Below, one piece after another: positions 1 to 7,513 of a DNA stretch of 10,895 nt (its first letter is position 1; each line of letters begins with the position of its first letter). Location: NCBI GenBank assembly GCA_934169535.1, contig CAKPOC010000041.1, forward strand, positions 1 to 10,895, given 5' to 3'. The translations under genes and the position numbers were made by a program. The notes under the pieces were generated by a model. The model saw only the letters and a program-made list of their open reading frames with translations, was not told the DNA's origin and did not search any database. The stretch is from an uncultured Clostridia bacterium. GTDB taxonomy: Bacteria; Bacillota; Clostridia; TANB77; CAG-508.

Positions 1-186
1 GTAGCAAGAAGAATAATAGATGTTGTAAGTGGAGCTGTTCATGCCTTAGATGGACACATTCAAAAAGTATCTAATTCTATATTCTTAATTGCACCATTTA
101 ATTATGAGATAACAAATGAGATGGCAAGAGAAGAAATAAAAAATAAATTATCTGTTTCTTGGTTAAAAAATTCAAACAACAACTAA
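1..186 (+). CDS. sepF: Cell division protein SepF, C-terminal part (5' end outside window)
   Basis: The first 61 codons are the C-terminal part of a protein that matches the SepF (DUF552) core. They read a basic start VARRIIDVVSGAVHALDGHI followed by QKVSNSIFLIAP, which corresponds to the conserved R-[IV]-[IV]-D-F-[LV]-S-G-x-[VI]-x-A-[LI]-x-G-x-[IM]-x-[KR] strand-helix of the family. SepF is a cytosolic FtsZ-binding protein that polymerises into rings, anchors FtsZ filaments to the membrane and helps septum formation. The membrane-targeting N-terminus lies upstream of the window. The tail after the core (about 27 residues, ending in NSNNN) is polar. The stop lies 29 bases before the divIVA start, so the two genes are probably cotranscribed. 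In many Bacillota ylmG and ylmH lie between sepF and divIVA; here they are absent from this position. The identification rests on motif recognition. Confidence 0.88.
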   Translation, partial: VARRIIDVVSGAVHALDGHIQKVSNSIFLIAPFNYEITNEMAREEIKNKLSVSWLKNSNNN

Positions 187-215
187 TTATATAAAATGAA
201 ACGGGGGCAGAAATT

Positions 216-671
216 ATGATTACACCTTTAGAAATAGAAAATAAGAAATTTTCTAAGCAAATGATGAATGGATATAGTGTTGAAGAGGTGGATGATTTCT
301 TAGATGAATTAACAGCATCTTATGAAAAGCTATATAAAGATGGAAATAGCTATCAAGATAAAATCGGAGAACTAGAAGCAAAGCTTAGTAAATATTCTTC
401 AATGGAAGCAACTTTAAATAATACTTTAATAATGGCACAAACAACAGCAGAAGATATAAAAAATATAGCAAAGCAACAGGCTGATCAAATTGTTAAAGCA
501 GCTCAAGGCGAAGCTGAAAAAAGTGTAGGCCTATTAGAACAACAAGTTGTTTTAAAGAAAAAAGAACTTGAAGATTTACAAAAACAATTTGATGTATATA
601 AAGCAAAAATGGAGTCATTATTAATTTCTCAATTAGAATTATTAAAAGAAGTAAATAAAGGTGAAGAATAA
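216..671 (+). CDS. divIVA: DivIVA domain cell-pole/septum scaffold protein
   Basis: This 151-residue protein starts MITPLEIENKKFSKQMMNGY and continues SVEEVDDFLDEL, the classic DivIVA N-terminal lipid-binding domain (T-P-x-[DE]-I-x-x-x-x-F, then G-Y-x-x-x-E-V-D-x-F-L-D). From about residue 30 to the end the sequence is almost all heptad-like coiled coil, rich in E, K, Q and L, and it lacks prolines. DivIVA proteins bind negatively curved membrane at poles and septa and recruit other proteins there (division-site, cell-wall or chromosome-anchoring factors, depending on the species). The length is typical of clostridial DivIVA. A GGGGG run at 203-207 serves as the ribosome binding site for the ATG. 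It follows sepF closely and is closed by a strong hairpin terminator, so it is the last gene of a division operon. Which partner it recruits here cannot be read from the sequence. Confidence 0.93.
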   Translation: MITPLEIENKKFSKQMMNGYSVEEVDDFLDELTASYEKLYKDGNSYQDKIGELEAKLSKYSSMEATLNNTLIMAQTTAEDIKNIAKQQADQIVKAAQGEAEKSVGLLEQQVVLKKKELEDLQKQFDVYKAKMESLLISQLELLKEVNKGEE

Positions 672-675
672 AAAT

Positions 676-708
676 AAAGGTTTAAGAAATGTTCTTAAAC
701 CTTTTTTT
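676..708 (+). terminator. Rho-independent terminator after divIVA
   Basis: A perfect 13-base inverted repeat (left arm 676-688, AAAGGTTTAAGAA; right arm 692-704) closes a 3-base loop. The right arm runs into a T tract that extends to 708. It begins five bases after the divIVA stop codon. It ends the sepF-divIVA transcription unit and separates it from the rsmD promoter downstream. Confidence 0.9.
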
Positions 709-762
709 ATACATAAAATATTACAGCACTATTAAATGTATGTTACAATTGCATTATACCAC

Positions 763-793
763 TTGACATTGAACAAGAAAAATATTATATATT
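763..793 (+). promoter_or_regulatory. Probable sigma-A type promoter upstream of rsmD
   Basis: A perfect -35 hexamer TTGACA lies at 763-768. A run of TATA-like sequence follows: TATATA at 786-791 gives a 17-base spacer, and TATATT at 788-793 gives a 19-base spacer and a better hexamer match. The element lies between the divIVA terminator and the GTG start of rsmD at 834, which is where a promoter is needed. The exact -10 is ambiguous because the region from 781 to 800 is nearly all A and T. Confidence 0.6.
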
Positions 794-833
794 ATAATAT
801 AACATAGAAATTTGTTATATTTGGAGGAATTTT

Positions 834-1281
834 GTGAGAGTAATAAGCGGAAAAGCAAGAGGAAGTATACTTCACTCGATAGAAAGCAACAACACAAGAC
901 CGACATTAGACAGAGTAAAGGAATCACTGTTTAATATTTTACAAGGCGAAATTGAAGGCAAAACTGTGCTTGATTTATTTGCAGGAAGTGGACAAATAGC
1001 AATAGAATTTTTAAGTAGAGGAGCTAAAGAAGCAATTTTATGTGACAATTCTAAAGAGGCAGTTAACATGATAAATAAAAACTTGCAAAAAACAAAATTA
1101 CAAGATAAAGCTAAAGTAAATAATTGAGAACAAAATACTTTCAAATGAAGGAAAAATAATAATAGAAACAGATGAACCTGAAAGAGATATAAAAGAATTA
1201 GAAAAGATAGAAGTTAAAGAAAAAATTTATGATATACGAAAATATGGAAGAGCAACATTAATTTTTATCAAAGAGGTATAG
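834..1281 (+). pseudogene. rsmD: 16S rRNA (guanine966-N2)-methyltransferase RsmD, internally deleted and frameshifted
   Basis: The GTG start has a GGAGG site at 822-826 and opens MRVISGKARG, the hallmark RsmD N-terminus. TRPTLDRVKESLFNIL (residues 21-36) and the SAM-binding motif DLFAGSG (47-53) follow. The frame meets TGA at 1125-1127 after 97 residues; the family is usually about 180-190 long. From about 1120 another frame resumes the family C-terminus: IENKILSNEGKIIIETDEPE, then YDIRKYGRATLIFIKEV and a TAG at 1279-1281. Joined, the parts give about 145 residues. The missing 35-45 residues should carry the catalytic D/NPPY motif, which I find in neither part. The simplest explanation is one deletion of about 100-130 bases, with a length of 2 modulo 3. 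The 97-residue product would bind SAM at best and could not methylate. The downstream part has no ATG, GTG or TTG of its own near its start. RsmD normally methylates G966 of 16S rRNA during 30S assembly. An assembly error is a live alternative. Confidence 0.85.
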
Positions 1282-1335
1282 AATACCGTAGGGAAAGGAG
1301 AAAATGCTACAAATTTTAGTGGCATTACTGGTAAA

Positions 1336-1773
1336 ATGGAAATTTTTACATTATTAGAAACTATAGAGGACATGATTGAAAATAGCAAAGAGGTTCCTTT
1401 TGTGCACAAAGCAATGATTGATAAAACAGAAATTTTAGATATAATAAAAGAAATAAGGTTAAAGCTTCCAGAAGAATTAAAGCAAGCAAAAGTAATAAAA
1501 GAAGAACATGACAGAATTATATCAAAGGCAAATGAAGAAGCAGAAGAAATAGTAAAAGAAGCAGAAAATAGAATAATATCGATGATAGATGAACATGAAA
1601 TTACTAAAAAAGCTTATGAGCAAAAAAATAAAATAATAGAAAATGCAAATGACATGGCAAGAGAAATTTCAAATGGCACAAAAGCTTATGCAGATAGTAT
1701 CTTGGCTGGAATTCAAGTAACACTAGAGGATGCACTAAAAACAATAGAGAATAACAGAAAAGAAGTAAAATAA
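1336..1773 (+). CDS. Coiled-coil 'ATPase-like' / ATP synthase subunit B-like protein, function unknown
   Basis: This 145-residue soluble protein resembles a family found in many Clostridia next to rsmD and coaD and often labelled 'ATPase' or 'ATP synthase subunit B-like', although no ATPase motif is present. The N-terminus (MEIFTLLETIEDMIENS, then KEVPFVHKAMIDKTEILDII) is the conserved part. Residues from about 50 onward are a long alanine- and glutamate-rich helix (for example ANEEAEEIVKEAENRI) that resembles the stalk of F-type subunit B or DivIVA. No Walker motif, signal peptide or membrane span is visible. I chose ATG 1336 because it begins at the family's usual start and no other ATG, GTG or TTG lies upstream in this frame before a stop. 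It lacks a good Shine-Dalgarno sequence; a strong one lies further up at 1297-1300, before an out-of-frame ATG. The family resemblance is from memory; the role is unknown. Confidence 0.8.
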   Translation: MEIFTLLETIEDMIENSKEVPFVHKAMIDKTEILDIIKEIRLKLPEELKQAKVIKEEHDRIISKANEEAEEIVKEAENRIISMIDEHEITKKAYEQKNKIIENANDMAREISNGTKAYADSILAGIQVTLEDALKTIENNRKEVK

Positions 1774-1791
1774 AAAATTTTACTTCTTTTT
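1758..1791 (+). terminator. Rho-independent terminator overlapping the end of the coiled-coil gene
   Basis: A perfect 13-base inverted repeat (1758-1770, AAAAGAAGTAAAA, paired with 1778-1790) encloses a 7-base loop that contains the stop codon. The right arm ends in four T residues and continues into TATATA. The left arm lies within the last codons (K-E-V-K) of the preceding gene. The stem is AT-rich, so its efficiency may be modest, but the perfect symmetry and position are convincing. Confidence 0.8.
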
Positions 1792-1810
1792 ATATACATT
1801 TTTGAGATTT

Positions 1811-1819
1811 TGTTATAAA
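1811..1819 (+). promoter_or_regulatory. Candidate extended -10 promoter for the ftsK-truA unit
   Basis: TGTTATAAA at 1811-1819 fits an extended -10 element (TG, one base, then TATAAA, a 5 of 6 match to TATAAT). It lies in the only gap between the preceding terminator and the ftsK start, about 40 bases before the ATG. No good -35 stands at the usual distance: TTGAGA at 1802-1807 is too close to serve this -10. A second TATAAA occurs at 1821-1826. Confidence 0.45.
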
Positions 1820-1860
1820 ATATAAACGGTAAAAAAGCAAATGAGGAGGAACAGTAGAAA

Positions 1861-4281
1861 ATGGCAAAAAGGGGCAGAAAAAAGAAGAGTTCAGTAAATA
1901 AAAATGTAGTAGTTGCAATAATGATGATAGCAAGCATTTTATTAACTATATTAATATATGCCGAATCAGGAACAGTAGGAAAAACACTTAGTCCTTTCTT
2001 AGGAGGAATAATGGGCTATATAAAATACATTTTACCAATTGGTGTATTTATTATGGCTTTATATATTGCATACCAAGGTGAAAATACCTGGAACAAAAAA
2101 ATCATACAGTTTTCTGCTATGCTATTATGTATTTCAGTAATAATAAATGTAGTAGCAATAGCAAATGGAGATGTAACAACAGTAGGCAGAGATTTTAGAA
2201 ATATAATAAGTCAATTTTATGAATTAGGTGCAAATGGTGAAGGTGGAGGTGCTGTTGGAGCTATTATAACAATGCCACTAATTTATATGATTGGAAAAGT
2301 AGGAACAATTGTAGTTGCAGTAGGAGGAATAATTGCAACATTAGTTGCAATGTTTGGTATAGATTTAGTAAATGGAATTTCTGAAGCAATTGAAGAATCT
2401 GAAGAAAGAAGAAGACAAAAACAAGAAGAAAAAAATCATGAAAGAGAAGCTTTAAAAAATAAACTAAAAAATTATCAAGAAGATAAAATATTAGGAGTGG
2501 AAAATCACAAAGAAACTGCTAAAGAAAGAAAATTAAGAGAAAAATTAGAAAAAGAAAAAGCAGCTTTAGATGTAGAACAATTACAAATAAAATTAAATGG
2601 AGAAGAACCAGAAAAAGGCAAACTATTTAACTTTGATGGAAATTTAAGAAAAAAGAAAAAGTCAGACTTAATAGAGGGACCGGTAGGAGTAGATGAACCA
2701 CAAAGTGCAGAATTTATAGAAGCACCATTATTTAAAAAGGAACAAGAACAAAAAGAAGAAAAAGTAAAAGAAGTTTTACAACTAGAGCATACAGTTACAG
2801 TAGAAGATGAAAATTATGAGTTCCCACCAATTAATATTTTAAGTGAGGGAAGAAAAAAAACTGCAAGAGGAAGCAGAGCTTTAGCAGATACTGCTTCAAA
2901 ATTACAAAAAACATTATATAGTTTTGGAGTTTCAGCAAAAGTTGAAAATGTTTCTGTAGGTCCCGCAATTACAAGATATGAACTAAAACCAGCAGAAGGT
3001 GTAAGAGTAAGTAAAATTGCGAACTTAGCAGATGATATAGCACTAAACTTAGCTGCAAAAACTATAAGAATAGAGGCTCCAATACCAGGTAAGCAAGCAG
3101 TTGGAATAGAAGTTCCAAACGAGGAAAGTGAAATTGTACATATAAGAGAAATTTTAGAAACGGACAAATTTATAGAAAGCAAATCAAAACTTGCATTTGC
3201 GTTAGGTAAAGATGTTTCAGGGGAGGCAATTGTTGCAGATATTGCGAAAATGCCACACGTTTTAATTGCAGGTGCAACAGGTTCTGGAAAGTCTGTTTGT
3301 ATAAATACACTTATTTCAAGCATAATATATAAAGCAAAACCAAGTGAAGCAAAACTTATAATGATAGATCCGAAAATAGTAGAACTTTCAGTTTATAATG
3401 GAATTCCACATTTATTAATTCCAGTAGTAACAGATCCTAAAAAAGCAGCAGGAGCACTTGCTTGGGCTGTTCAAGAAATGGAAAATAGATACTCTATGTT
3501 TGCAGCAAAAGGAGTAAGGGATTTAAAAGGCTATAATGCGGCAGTTGCAAAGGAAAATAACTTTGGAAAACTTCCACATATAGTAATAATTATAGACGAG
3601 CTTGCAGATTTAATGATGGTTGCAAAAGGCGAAGTAGAAGATGCAATTTGTAGATTAGCTCAAAAAGCAAGAGCTGCAGGAATGCACTTAGTAATTGCGA
3701 CTCAGCGTCCATCAGTAGATGTAATCACAGGATTAATTAAAGCAAATATTCCATCAAGAATTGCTTTTGCGGTTTCATCTCAAGTAGACTCAAGAACAAT
3801 TTTAGACCAAGTAGGAGCTGAAAAACTTTTAGGAAAAGGAGATATGCTATTTTTCCCAACAGGTGCGCCAAAACCTACAAGAATACAAGGCGCATTTATA
3901 AATGATAACGAAGTAGAAAAAATAGTAGACTTTTTAAAGTCAAACACAAACGGAGAAACAACGTATAGAGAAGATATAACAGAGTATATAGAAAAGGCAA
4001 ATTCAACTGATAAAGAAATATCTGAAATGCAAGATGGAGATGATGATGAGGCAGATCCACTACTTAATGAAGCAATACAAACTGTTGTTGAAACGGGACA
4101 AGCTTCTACATCATTCATACAAAGAAGATTTAAAGTAGGATATGCAAGAGCTGGAAGAATAATAGACCAAATGGAAGAAAGAGGCATTATATCAGGCTAT
4201 CAAGGAAGCAAACCAAGAGACGTTCTTATGAGCAAAGAAAGATGGGAAGAACTAAATGCTGAGACAAAAGAAGCAGAATAA
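1861..4281 (+). CDS. ftsK: DNA translocase FtsK/SpoIIIE
   Basis: This is a complete 806-residue DNA translocase. A basic N-terminal tip (AKRGRKKK) precedes four or five membrane helices at about 15-34, 50-70, 81-102, 131-145 and 147-167. A charged, Lys/Glu-rich linker covers about 170-320. The alpha-beta motor follows: Walker A GATGSGKS at 471-478, Walker [11 protein letters not shown] with D579-E580, ATQRP at 613-617, and the conserved [20 protein letters not shown] stretch. From about 731 to the end is the winged-helix gamma domain ([20 protein letters not shown]), which reads polar sequence motifs on the chromosome. The protein forms a hexameric pump at the division septum that moves trapped DNA into the proper daughter cell, and in spore formers it packs the forespore chromosome. 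The length fits the SpoIIIE-like FtsK of Clostridia. A strong GAGGAGGA at 1843-1850 precedes the ATG. It heads a long collinear gene run. Whether it serves division, sporulation or both cannot be decided here. Confidence 0.97.
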   Translation: MAKRGRKKKSSVNKNVVVAIMMIASILLTILIYAESGTVGKTLSPFLGGIMGYIKYILPIGVFIMALYIAYQGENTWNKKIIQFSAMLLCISVIINVVAIANGDVTTVGRDFRNIISQFYELGANGEGGGAVGAIITMPLIYMIGKVGTIVVAVGGIIATLVAMFGIDLVNGISEAIEESEERRRQKQEEKNHEREALKNKLKNYQEDKILGVENHKETAKERKLREKLEKEKAALDVEQLQIKLNGEEPEKGKLFNFDGNLRKKKKSDLIEGPVGVDEPQSAEFIEAPLFKKEQEQKEEKVKEVLQLEHTVTVEDENYEFPPINILSEGRKKTARGSRALADTASKLQKTLYSFGVSAKVENVSVGPAITRYELKPAEGVRVSKIANLADDIALNLAAKTIRIEAPIPGKQAVGIEVPNEESEIVHIREILETDKFIESKSKLAFALGKDVSGEAIVADIAKMPHVLIAGATGSGKSVCINTLISSIIYKAKPSEAKLIMIDPKIVELSVYNGIPHLLIPVVTDPKKAAGALAWAVQEMENRYSMFAAKGVRDLKGYNAAVAKENNFGKLPHIVIIIDELADLMMVAKGEVEDAICRLAQKARAAGMHLVIATQRPSVDVITGLIKANIPSRIAFAVSSQVDSRTILDQVGAEKLLGKGDMLFFPTGAPKPTRIQGAFINDNEVEKIVDFLKSNTNGETTYREDITEYIEKANSTDKEISEMQDGDDDEADPLLNEAIQTVVETGQASTSFIQRRFKVGYARAGRIIDQMEERGIISGYQGSKPRDVLMSKERWEELNAETKEAE

Positions 4282-4303
4282 AAACTAAAGAAAGGGTAGA
4301 AGA

Positions 4304-5815
4304 ATGAAAATTAAAGTAGCTCAAAAATTAAAAGCAACAGATTTTAACAAAGAACTAGAAAAAGTACTAGAAAACAAGGATTTTGAGGTTAATTCTAAAA
4401 ATCTTCTACTAAGCATGCTTTATAAAATTGAAAATTCATATAATGATTACAAAAAAGTAAAAGTAGATGTTAAAAGCAAGGAAGAAATAATTAAAGATAT
4501 AATTAAAATTATAGATGAATACTGTGATAAAATAGAAGTTGTAACTCCACAAACAGAAAAAAGCAAGGAATTAGATAAAACAGGAAAAAACATTATTAAC
4601 ATAAAGGAAGGATATATAAAAACATACGAAAATGAAATGAGCATGTTAATCGCACTTTATGAAATGGCACAAAATGTAGAAAAATATAATGATGAAAAAA
4701 AGGGAGAAAAAAACTCTGAATTATTAGATTTTTATAATGAAGCAAAAGTTGAAAATGAATGCGAAATAATTAGAGATTTTGATGGATGGTCATGGAATCC
4801 TAATTTGAATAATAATCTTAAAATTATGTATAATTTGCTTTACCAAGACATTCAAATAGTATATGAAAAAGAAAATATAAAAAATGTAATTTTAAATGGT
4901 GCAGAGAATTTTCAAAACATAGAAATTTTAATAAAAACATATATGGCTTTAAGCAATATTGAAATTTCTGAAAAAATAAAAAATGAAATAGAAGAAAAAA
5001 AGAAAAATTTATTAATTGTGCAAGATAACGAGAAGTTTTTAAATCATGTAACAGAAGAAAAAAAGAAACTAACAAAAGAAATTGGTACAATTGATGAAAT
5101 AGTTAACAACGAAGAAAAACTAAGGCAAGAATATAAGGAGAAAAATTCTAAATTAAAAAATGAAGAAAAAATATTTAGCATAAGTTATTTAGAAGACATG
5201 CTTGTTAAGGAAAGAGAAGAAAAAGTAGAACAGCTAAAAGAAAAAAATAATTTGCTAAATCCTACTCAATATGTAAAATATAAAGAAAAAATAGAAAAAG
5301 AATTTGAATATTATGATATGCTTGAACAAAATATTGAATATTCAGAGGTAAGAAGAAATACATTAGTAGAGGTGCAAAAGCAAGTAATAAAAAAGATTAC
5401 TGAAGCTATAAATAATTGTACAGAAAAAGAAAGTATAAAAGAAATTATATATAAAACTAGATATTATTTATTGCAAAAGGTAAGTAACAAAGAAAATATA
5501 ATTCAAATGCCAGAACTAGAAGAAGAGATAAAAAATTTAATAAATACAATTATAGACATTGCAATTGATAAAGATGTACTTACCAATATATCTGATAGCA
5601 CAAGCATTTGCTATTATGGTATAAAATATATTTTTGAAAGCCGAAATATAGATTTAGAAGATGTATCTATAAAAATAGAGCAGACGGAAGAAAAAGACAA
5701 AATAATAATTGAAATTTTTGATGGACAGGAAATAGAAAAGTCTGTTAAAGTAAATTTACAAAGTAAGGATTTACTAAATGTAAAAACAAAAAAGAAGATA
5801 AAATTATTTTGCTAA
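4304..5815 (+). CDS. Unknown 503-residue cytosolic helical protein between ftsK and the beta-CASP nuclease
   Basis: I do not recognise this family. The protein has 503 residues, no signal peptide and no membrane span, and is very rich in K, E, N and I. The N-terminal third (about 1-130) looks helical. A distinctive tryptophan-bearing motif DGWSWNPNLNNN lies at 160-171 and is the best candidate for a conserved site; it is followed by a helical stretch with LLYQDIQIVYEKENIKN. Residues about 225-325 are strongly charged and probably coiled coil. The C-terminal part includes SDSTSICYYGIKYIFESRNI (a segment with C and YY) and a likely beta segment (DKIIIEIFDGQE), ending KKKIKLFC. The Shine-Dalgarno AAAGGG (4291-4296) precedes the ATG, 22 bases after the ftsK stop. 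Its codon use matches its neighbours, so it is probably native. A structural or scaffold role linked to ftsK is only a guess from position. Confidence 0.85.
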   Translation: MKIKVAQKLKATDFNKELEKVLENKDFEVNSKNLLLSMLYKIENSYNDYKKVKVDVKSKEEIIKDIIKIIDEYCDKIEVVTPQTEKSKELDKTGKNIINIKEGYIKTYENEMSMLIALYEMAQNVEKYNDEKKGEKNSELLDFYNEAKVENECEIIRDFDGWSWNPNLNNNLKIMYNLLYQDIQIVYEKENIKNVILNGAENFQNIEILIKTYMALSNIEISEKIKNEIEEKKKNLLIVQDNEKFLNHVTEEKKKLTKEIGTIDEIVNNEEKLRQEYKEKNSKLKNEEKIFSISYLEDMLVKEREEKVEQLKEKNNLLNPTQYVKYKEKIEKEFEYYDMLEQNIEYSEVRRNTLVEVQKQVIKKITEAINNCTEKESIKEIIYKTRYYLLQKVSNKENIIQMPELEEEIKNLINTIIDIAIDKDVLTNISDSTSICYYGIKYIFESRNIDLEDVSIKIEQTEEKDKIIIEIFDGQEIEKSVKVNLQSKDLLNVKTKKKIKLFC

Positions 5816-5834
5816 AAACTTTTAAGAAAAAATT

Positions 5835-5840
5835 GGAGGA
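5835..5840 (+). promoter_or_regulatory. Ribosome binding site that fixes the start of the beta-CASP nuclease
   Basis: GGAGGA at 5835-5840 lies seven bases before ATG 5848. This favours ATG 5848 over the in-frame TTG/ATG-like codons upstream (the reading frame opens from 5809, overlapping the end of the preceding gene). The protein from 5848 begins MNISFLGAAKTVTGSN, exactly where the metallo-beta-lactamase fold of this family starts; the extra 13 upstream residues would be an unrelated basic tail. Confidence 0.85.
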
Positions 5841-5847
5841 AAAACTA

Positions 5848-7500
5848 ATGAATATAAGCTTTTTAGGAGCTGCAAAAACAGTAACAGGTTCTAACTTTTT
5901 AGTAGAAGCTGCAGGAAAAAAATTCTTGGTAGACTGTGGAATGTACCAAGGGAAAATACAAGAAGAATTAGAAAATGAAGCACCATTTTTATATGACCCT
6001 GCAAAAATAGACTTTATGCTTTTAACTCATGCACACATTGACCACTCTGGAAGAATTCCTAAATTATATAATGAGGGATTTAGAGGAAAAATATATGCTA
6101 CAAAAGCAACATGCGAGCTATGCTCAATAATGCTTCCAGATAGTGGACACATTCAAGAGCAAGAAAGTGAATGGAAAAATAAAAAGAGGTTAAGAAAAGG
6201 TGAAAAAACAAAGCCACCAATGTATACTGCAGAAGATGCAATAAGGTGCCAGGAAGTTTTTGAACCAATAAAATATGATGAAATAATAGATATAGACGAG
6301 AACATACATGTAAGGTTTAATGATGCAGGTCATATGTTAGGGTCTGCAATAATAGAAGTTTGGGTAGAAGAAAATGGAAAAACCACAAAAGCAGTATTTA
6401 CAGGAGACTTAGGAAATAATGATATTCCACTTTTATCTGAACCAACAATGATTGATGATGCAGATTATTTAATAATGGAATCAACATATGGGGATAGACT
6501 TCATTTAAGAAAGCAAAATAAAGCAGAAGAATTTTTAAAAATCGTATCTGAAACGATTCAAAATGGAGGAACTGTTGTTATACCTTCTTTTGCAGTTGGA
6601 AGAACTCAAGAGATATTATACGAAATAAATCTAATAAAAGACGAAAAAATGAAAGACGAAAATTTCAGAAAAGAATATGAAACTTTAATGAGAACTCCAG
6701 TATATGTAGATAGCCCACTTGCAATTTCTGCAACTGAAATTTTTAAGAAAAACGAGAATTTATTTGACTATGAAACTCAAAAAATAATAGAAAGAGGAGA
6801 TAATCCGCTAGAATTTCCTGGCCTACAATTTACAAAAACAGCAGATGAGTCAAAAGCATTAAACGAAACAAATATTCCGGCAATTATAATTTCTGCAAGT
6901 GGTATGTGTGAAGTTGGAAGAATTAAGCACCATTTAAAACATAACATTTGGAATCCAAAATCAACAATACTTTTTGTTGGTTACCAAGCACCAGGAACTT
7001 TAGGAAGAAAAATAGTAGATGGAGCAAAAAAAGTAAGAATTTTTGATGAAGACTTTAATGTTAAAGCAAGAATAGAATATATTGAAGGATATTCTGGACA
7101 TGCTGATCAAGAATGGCTATTAAATTTTGTATATTCATTTTTAAAAAAACCAAAGCACATATTTTTAGTACATGGAGAACCTGAAAGCCAACTTGTACTA
7201 AAAAATAAAATAGTAGAAAACACAGGAATTGGAGTAACCATTCCAAGCTTTGGAGAAACATACACATTAGATGATAGCTTAAAAGTGGAAAAGAAATATA
7301 CAGATCAAGTTGCTAAAAAATATTTAAGATTAGAAATACTAGATAGAATTCAAACTCTTCAAGAAGAAGTTGCAGATATGGGAAGCATTATAAAAGATGA
7401 ATTTTTAGATAAGGACACCGAAGATAAGGAACTAGAAAAAATTAATAAAAATATACAACAATTAGAACAAAAAATAGTTGATGTTATTGAAAATAAATAG
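5848..7500 (+). CDS. Beta-CASP metallo-beta-lactamase fold RNA-processing nuclease (YSH1/CPSF73-like)
   Basis: This 550-residue protein has the full set of metal-binding motifs of a beta-CASP nuclease: HAHIDH at 61-66, a lone His at 162 (DAGHMLGS), Asp187 in FTGDLG, and Glu211/Asp216 in MESTYGDR. A beta-CASP insert (about 225-370) includes SASGMCEVGRIKHHLKH, whose histidines 361/362 are the usual beta-CASP motif B. Motif C follows as YSGHAD with His418, then FLVHGEPESQ with His442, part of the RNA-specificity (RMMBL) domain. Two zinc ions should be bound. Proteins of this group are exo- or endoribonucleases related to the eukaryotic CPSF-73 and archaeal aCPSF nucleases, and act in the cytosol. 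The last 70 residues are charged and probably coiled coil, possibly for dimerisation. It is not RNase J, which is about 550 residues but has a different N-terminal motif order. The substrate is unknown. The next gene starts 13 bases after the stop. Confidence 0.93.
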   Translation: MNISFLGAAKTVTGSNFLVEAAGKKFLVDCGMYQGKIQEELENEAPFLYDPAKIDFMLLTHAHIDHSGRIPKLYNEGFRGKIYATKATCELCSIMLPDSGHIQEQESEWKNKKRLRKGEKTKPPMYTAEDAIRCQEVFEPIKYDEIIDIDENIHVRFNDAGHMLGSAIIEVWVEENGKTTKAVFTGDLGNNDIPLLSEPTMIDDADYLIMESTYGDRLHLRKQNKAEEFLKIVSETIQNGGTVVIPSFAVGRTQEILYEINLIKDEKMKDENFRKEYETLMRTPVYVDSPLAISATEIFKKNENLFDYETQKIIERGDNPLEFPGLQFTKTADESKALNETNIPAIIISASGMCEVGRIKHHLKHNIWNPKSTILFVGYQAPGTLGRKIVDGAKKVRIFDEDFNVKARIEYIEGYSGHADQEWLLNFVYSFLKKPKHIFLVHGEPESQLVLKNKIVENTGIGVTIPSFGETYTLDDSLKVEKKYTDQVAKKYLRLEILDRIQTLQEEVADMGSIIKDEFLDKDTEDKELEKINKNIQQLEQKIVDVIENK

Positions 7501-7513
7501 GAGATAAAAACTA

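Noticed and set aside
793..798. Perfect TATAAT as the -10 of the rsmD promoter
   Set aside because: It lies 24 bases from the TTGACA hexamer, too far for a normal sigma-A promoter; hexamers at 786-793 fit better. It could belong to a second, weaker promoter without a clear -35.
1125..1127. In-frame TGA in rsmD as recoded tryptophan or selenocysteine
   Set aside because: Reading through in the same frame gives a meaningless sequence rich in N, R and W with no RsmD similarity, while the true C-terminus lies in another frame. Tryptophan is encoded by TGG throughout the window, so a genetic code change is not supported.
1110..1135. Programmed ribosomal frameshift that rescues rsmD
   Set aside because: A shift alone would give a protein about 40 residues short without the D/NPPY catalytic motif. 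Material is missing, so frameshifting cannot restore an active enzyme.
5809..5847. Extended start of the beta-CASP nuclease at 5809
   Set aside because: The upstream codons give a basic tail not seen in the family and overlap the previous gene, whereas ATG 5848 has a GGAGGA site at the right distance and starts exactly at the conserved fold.
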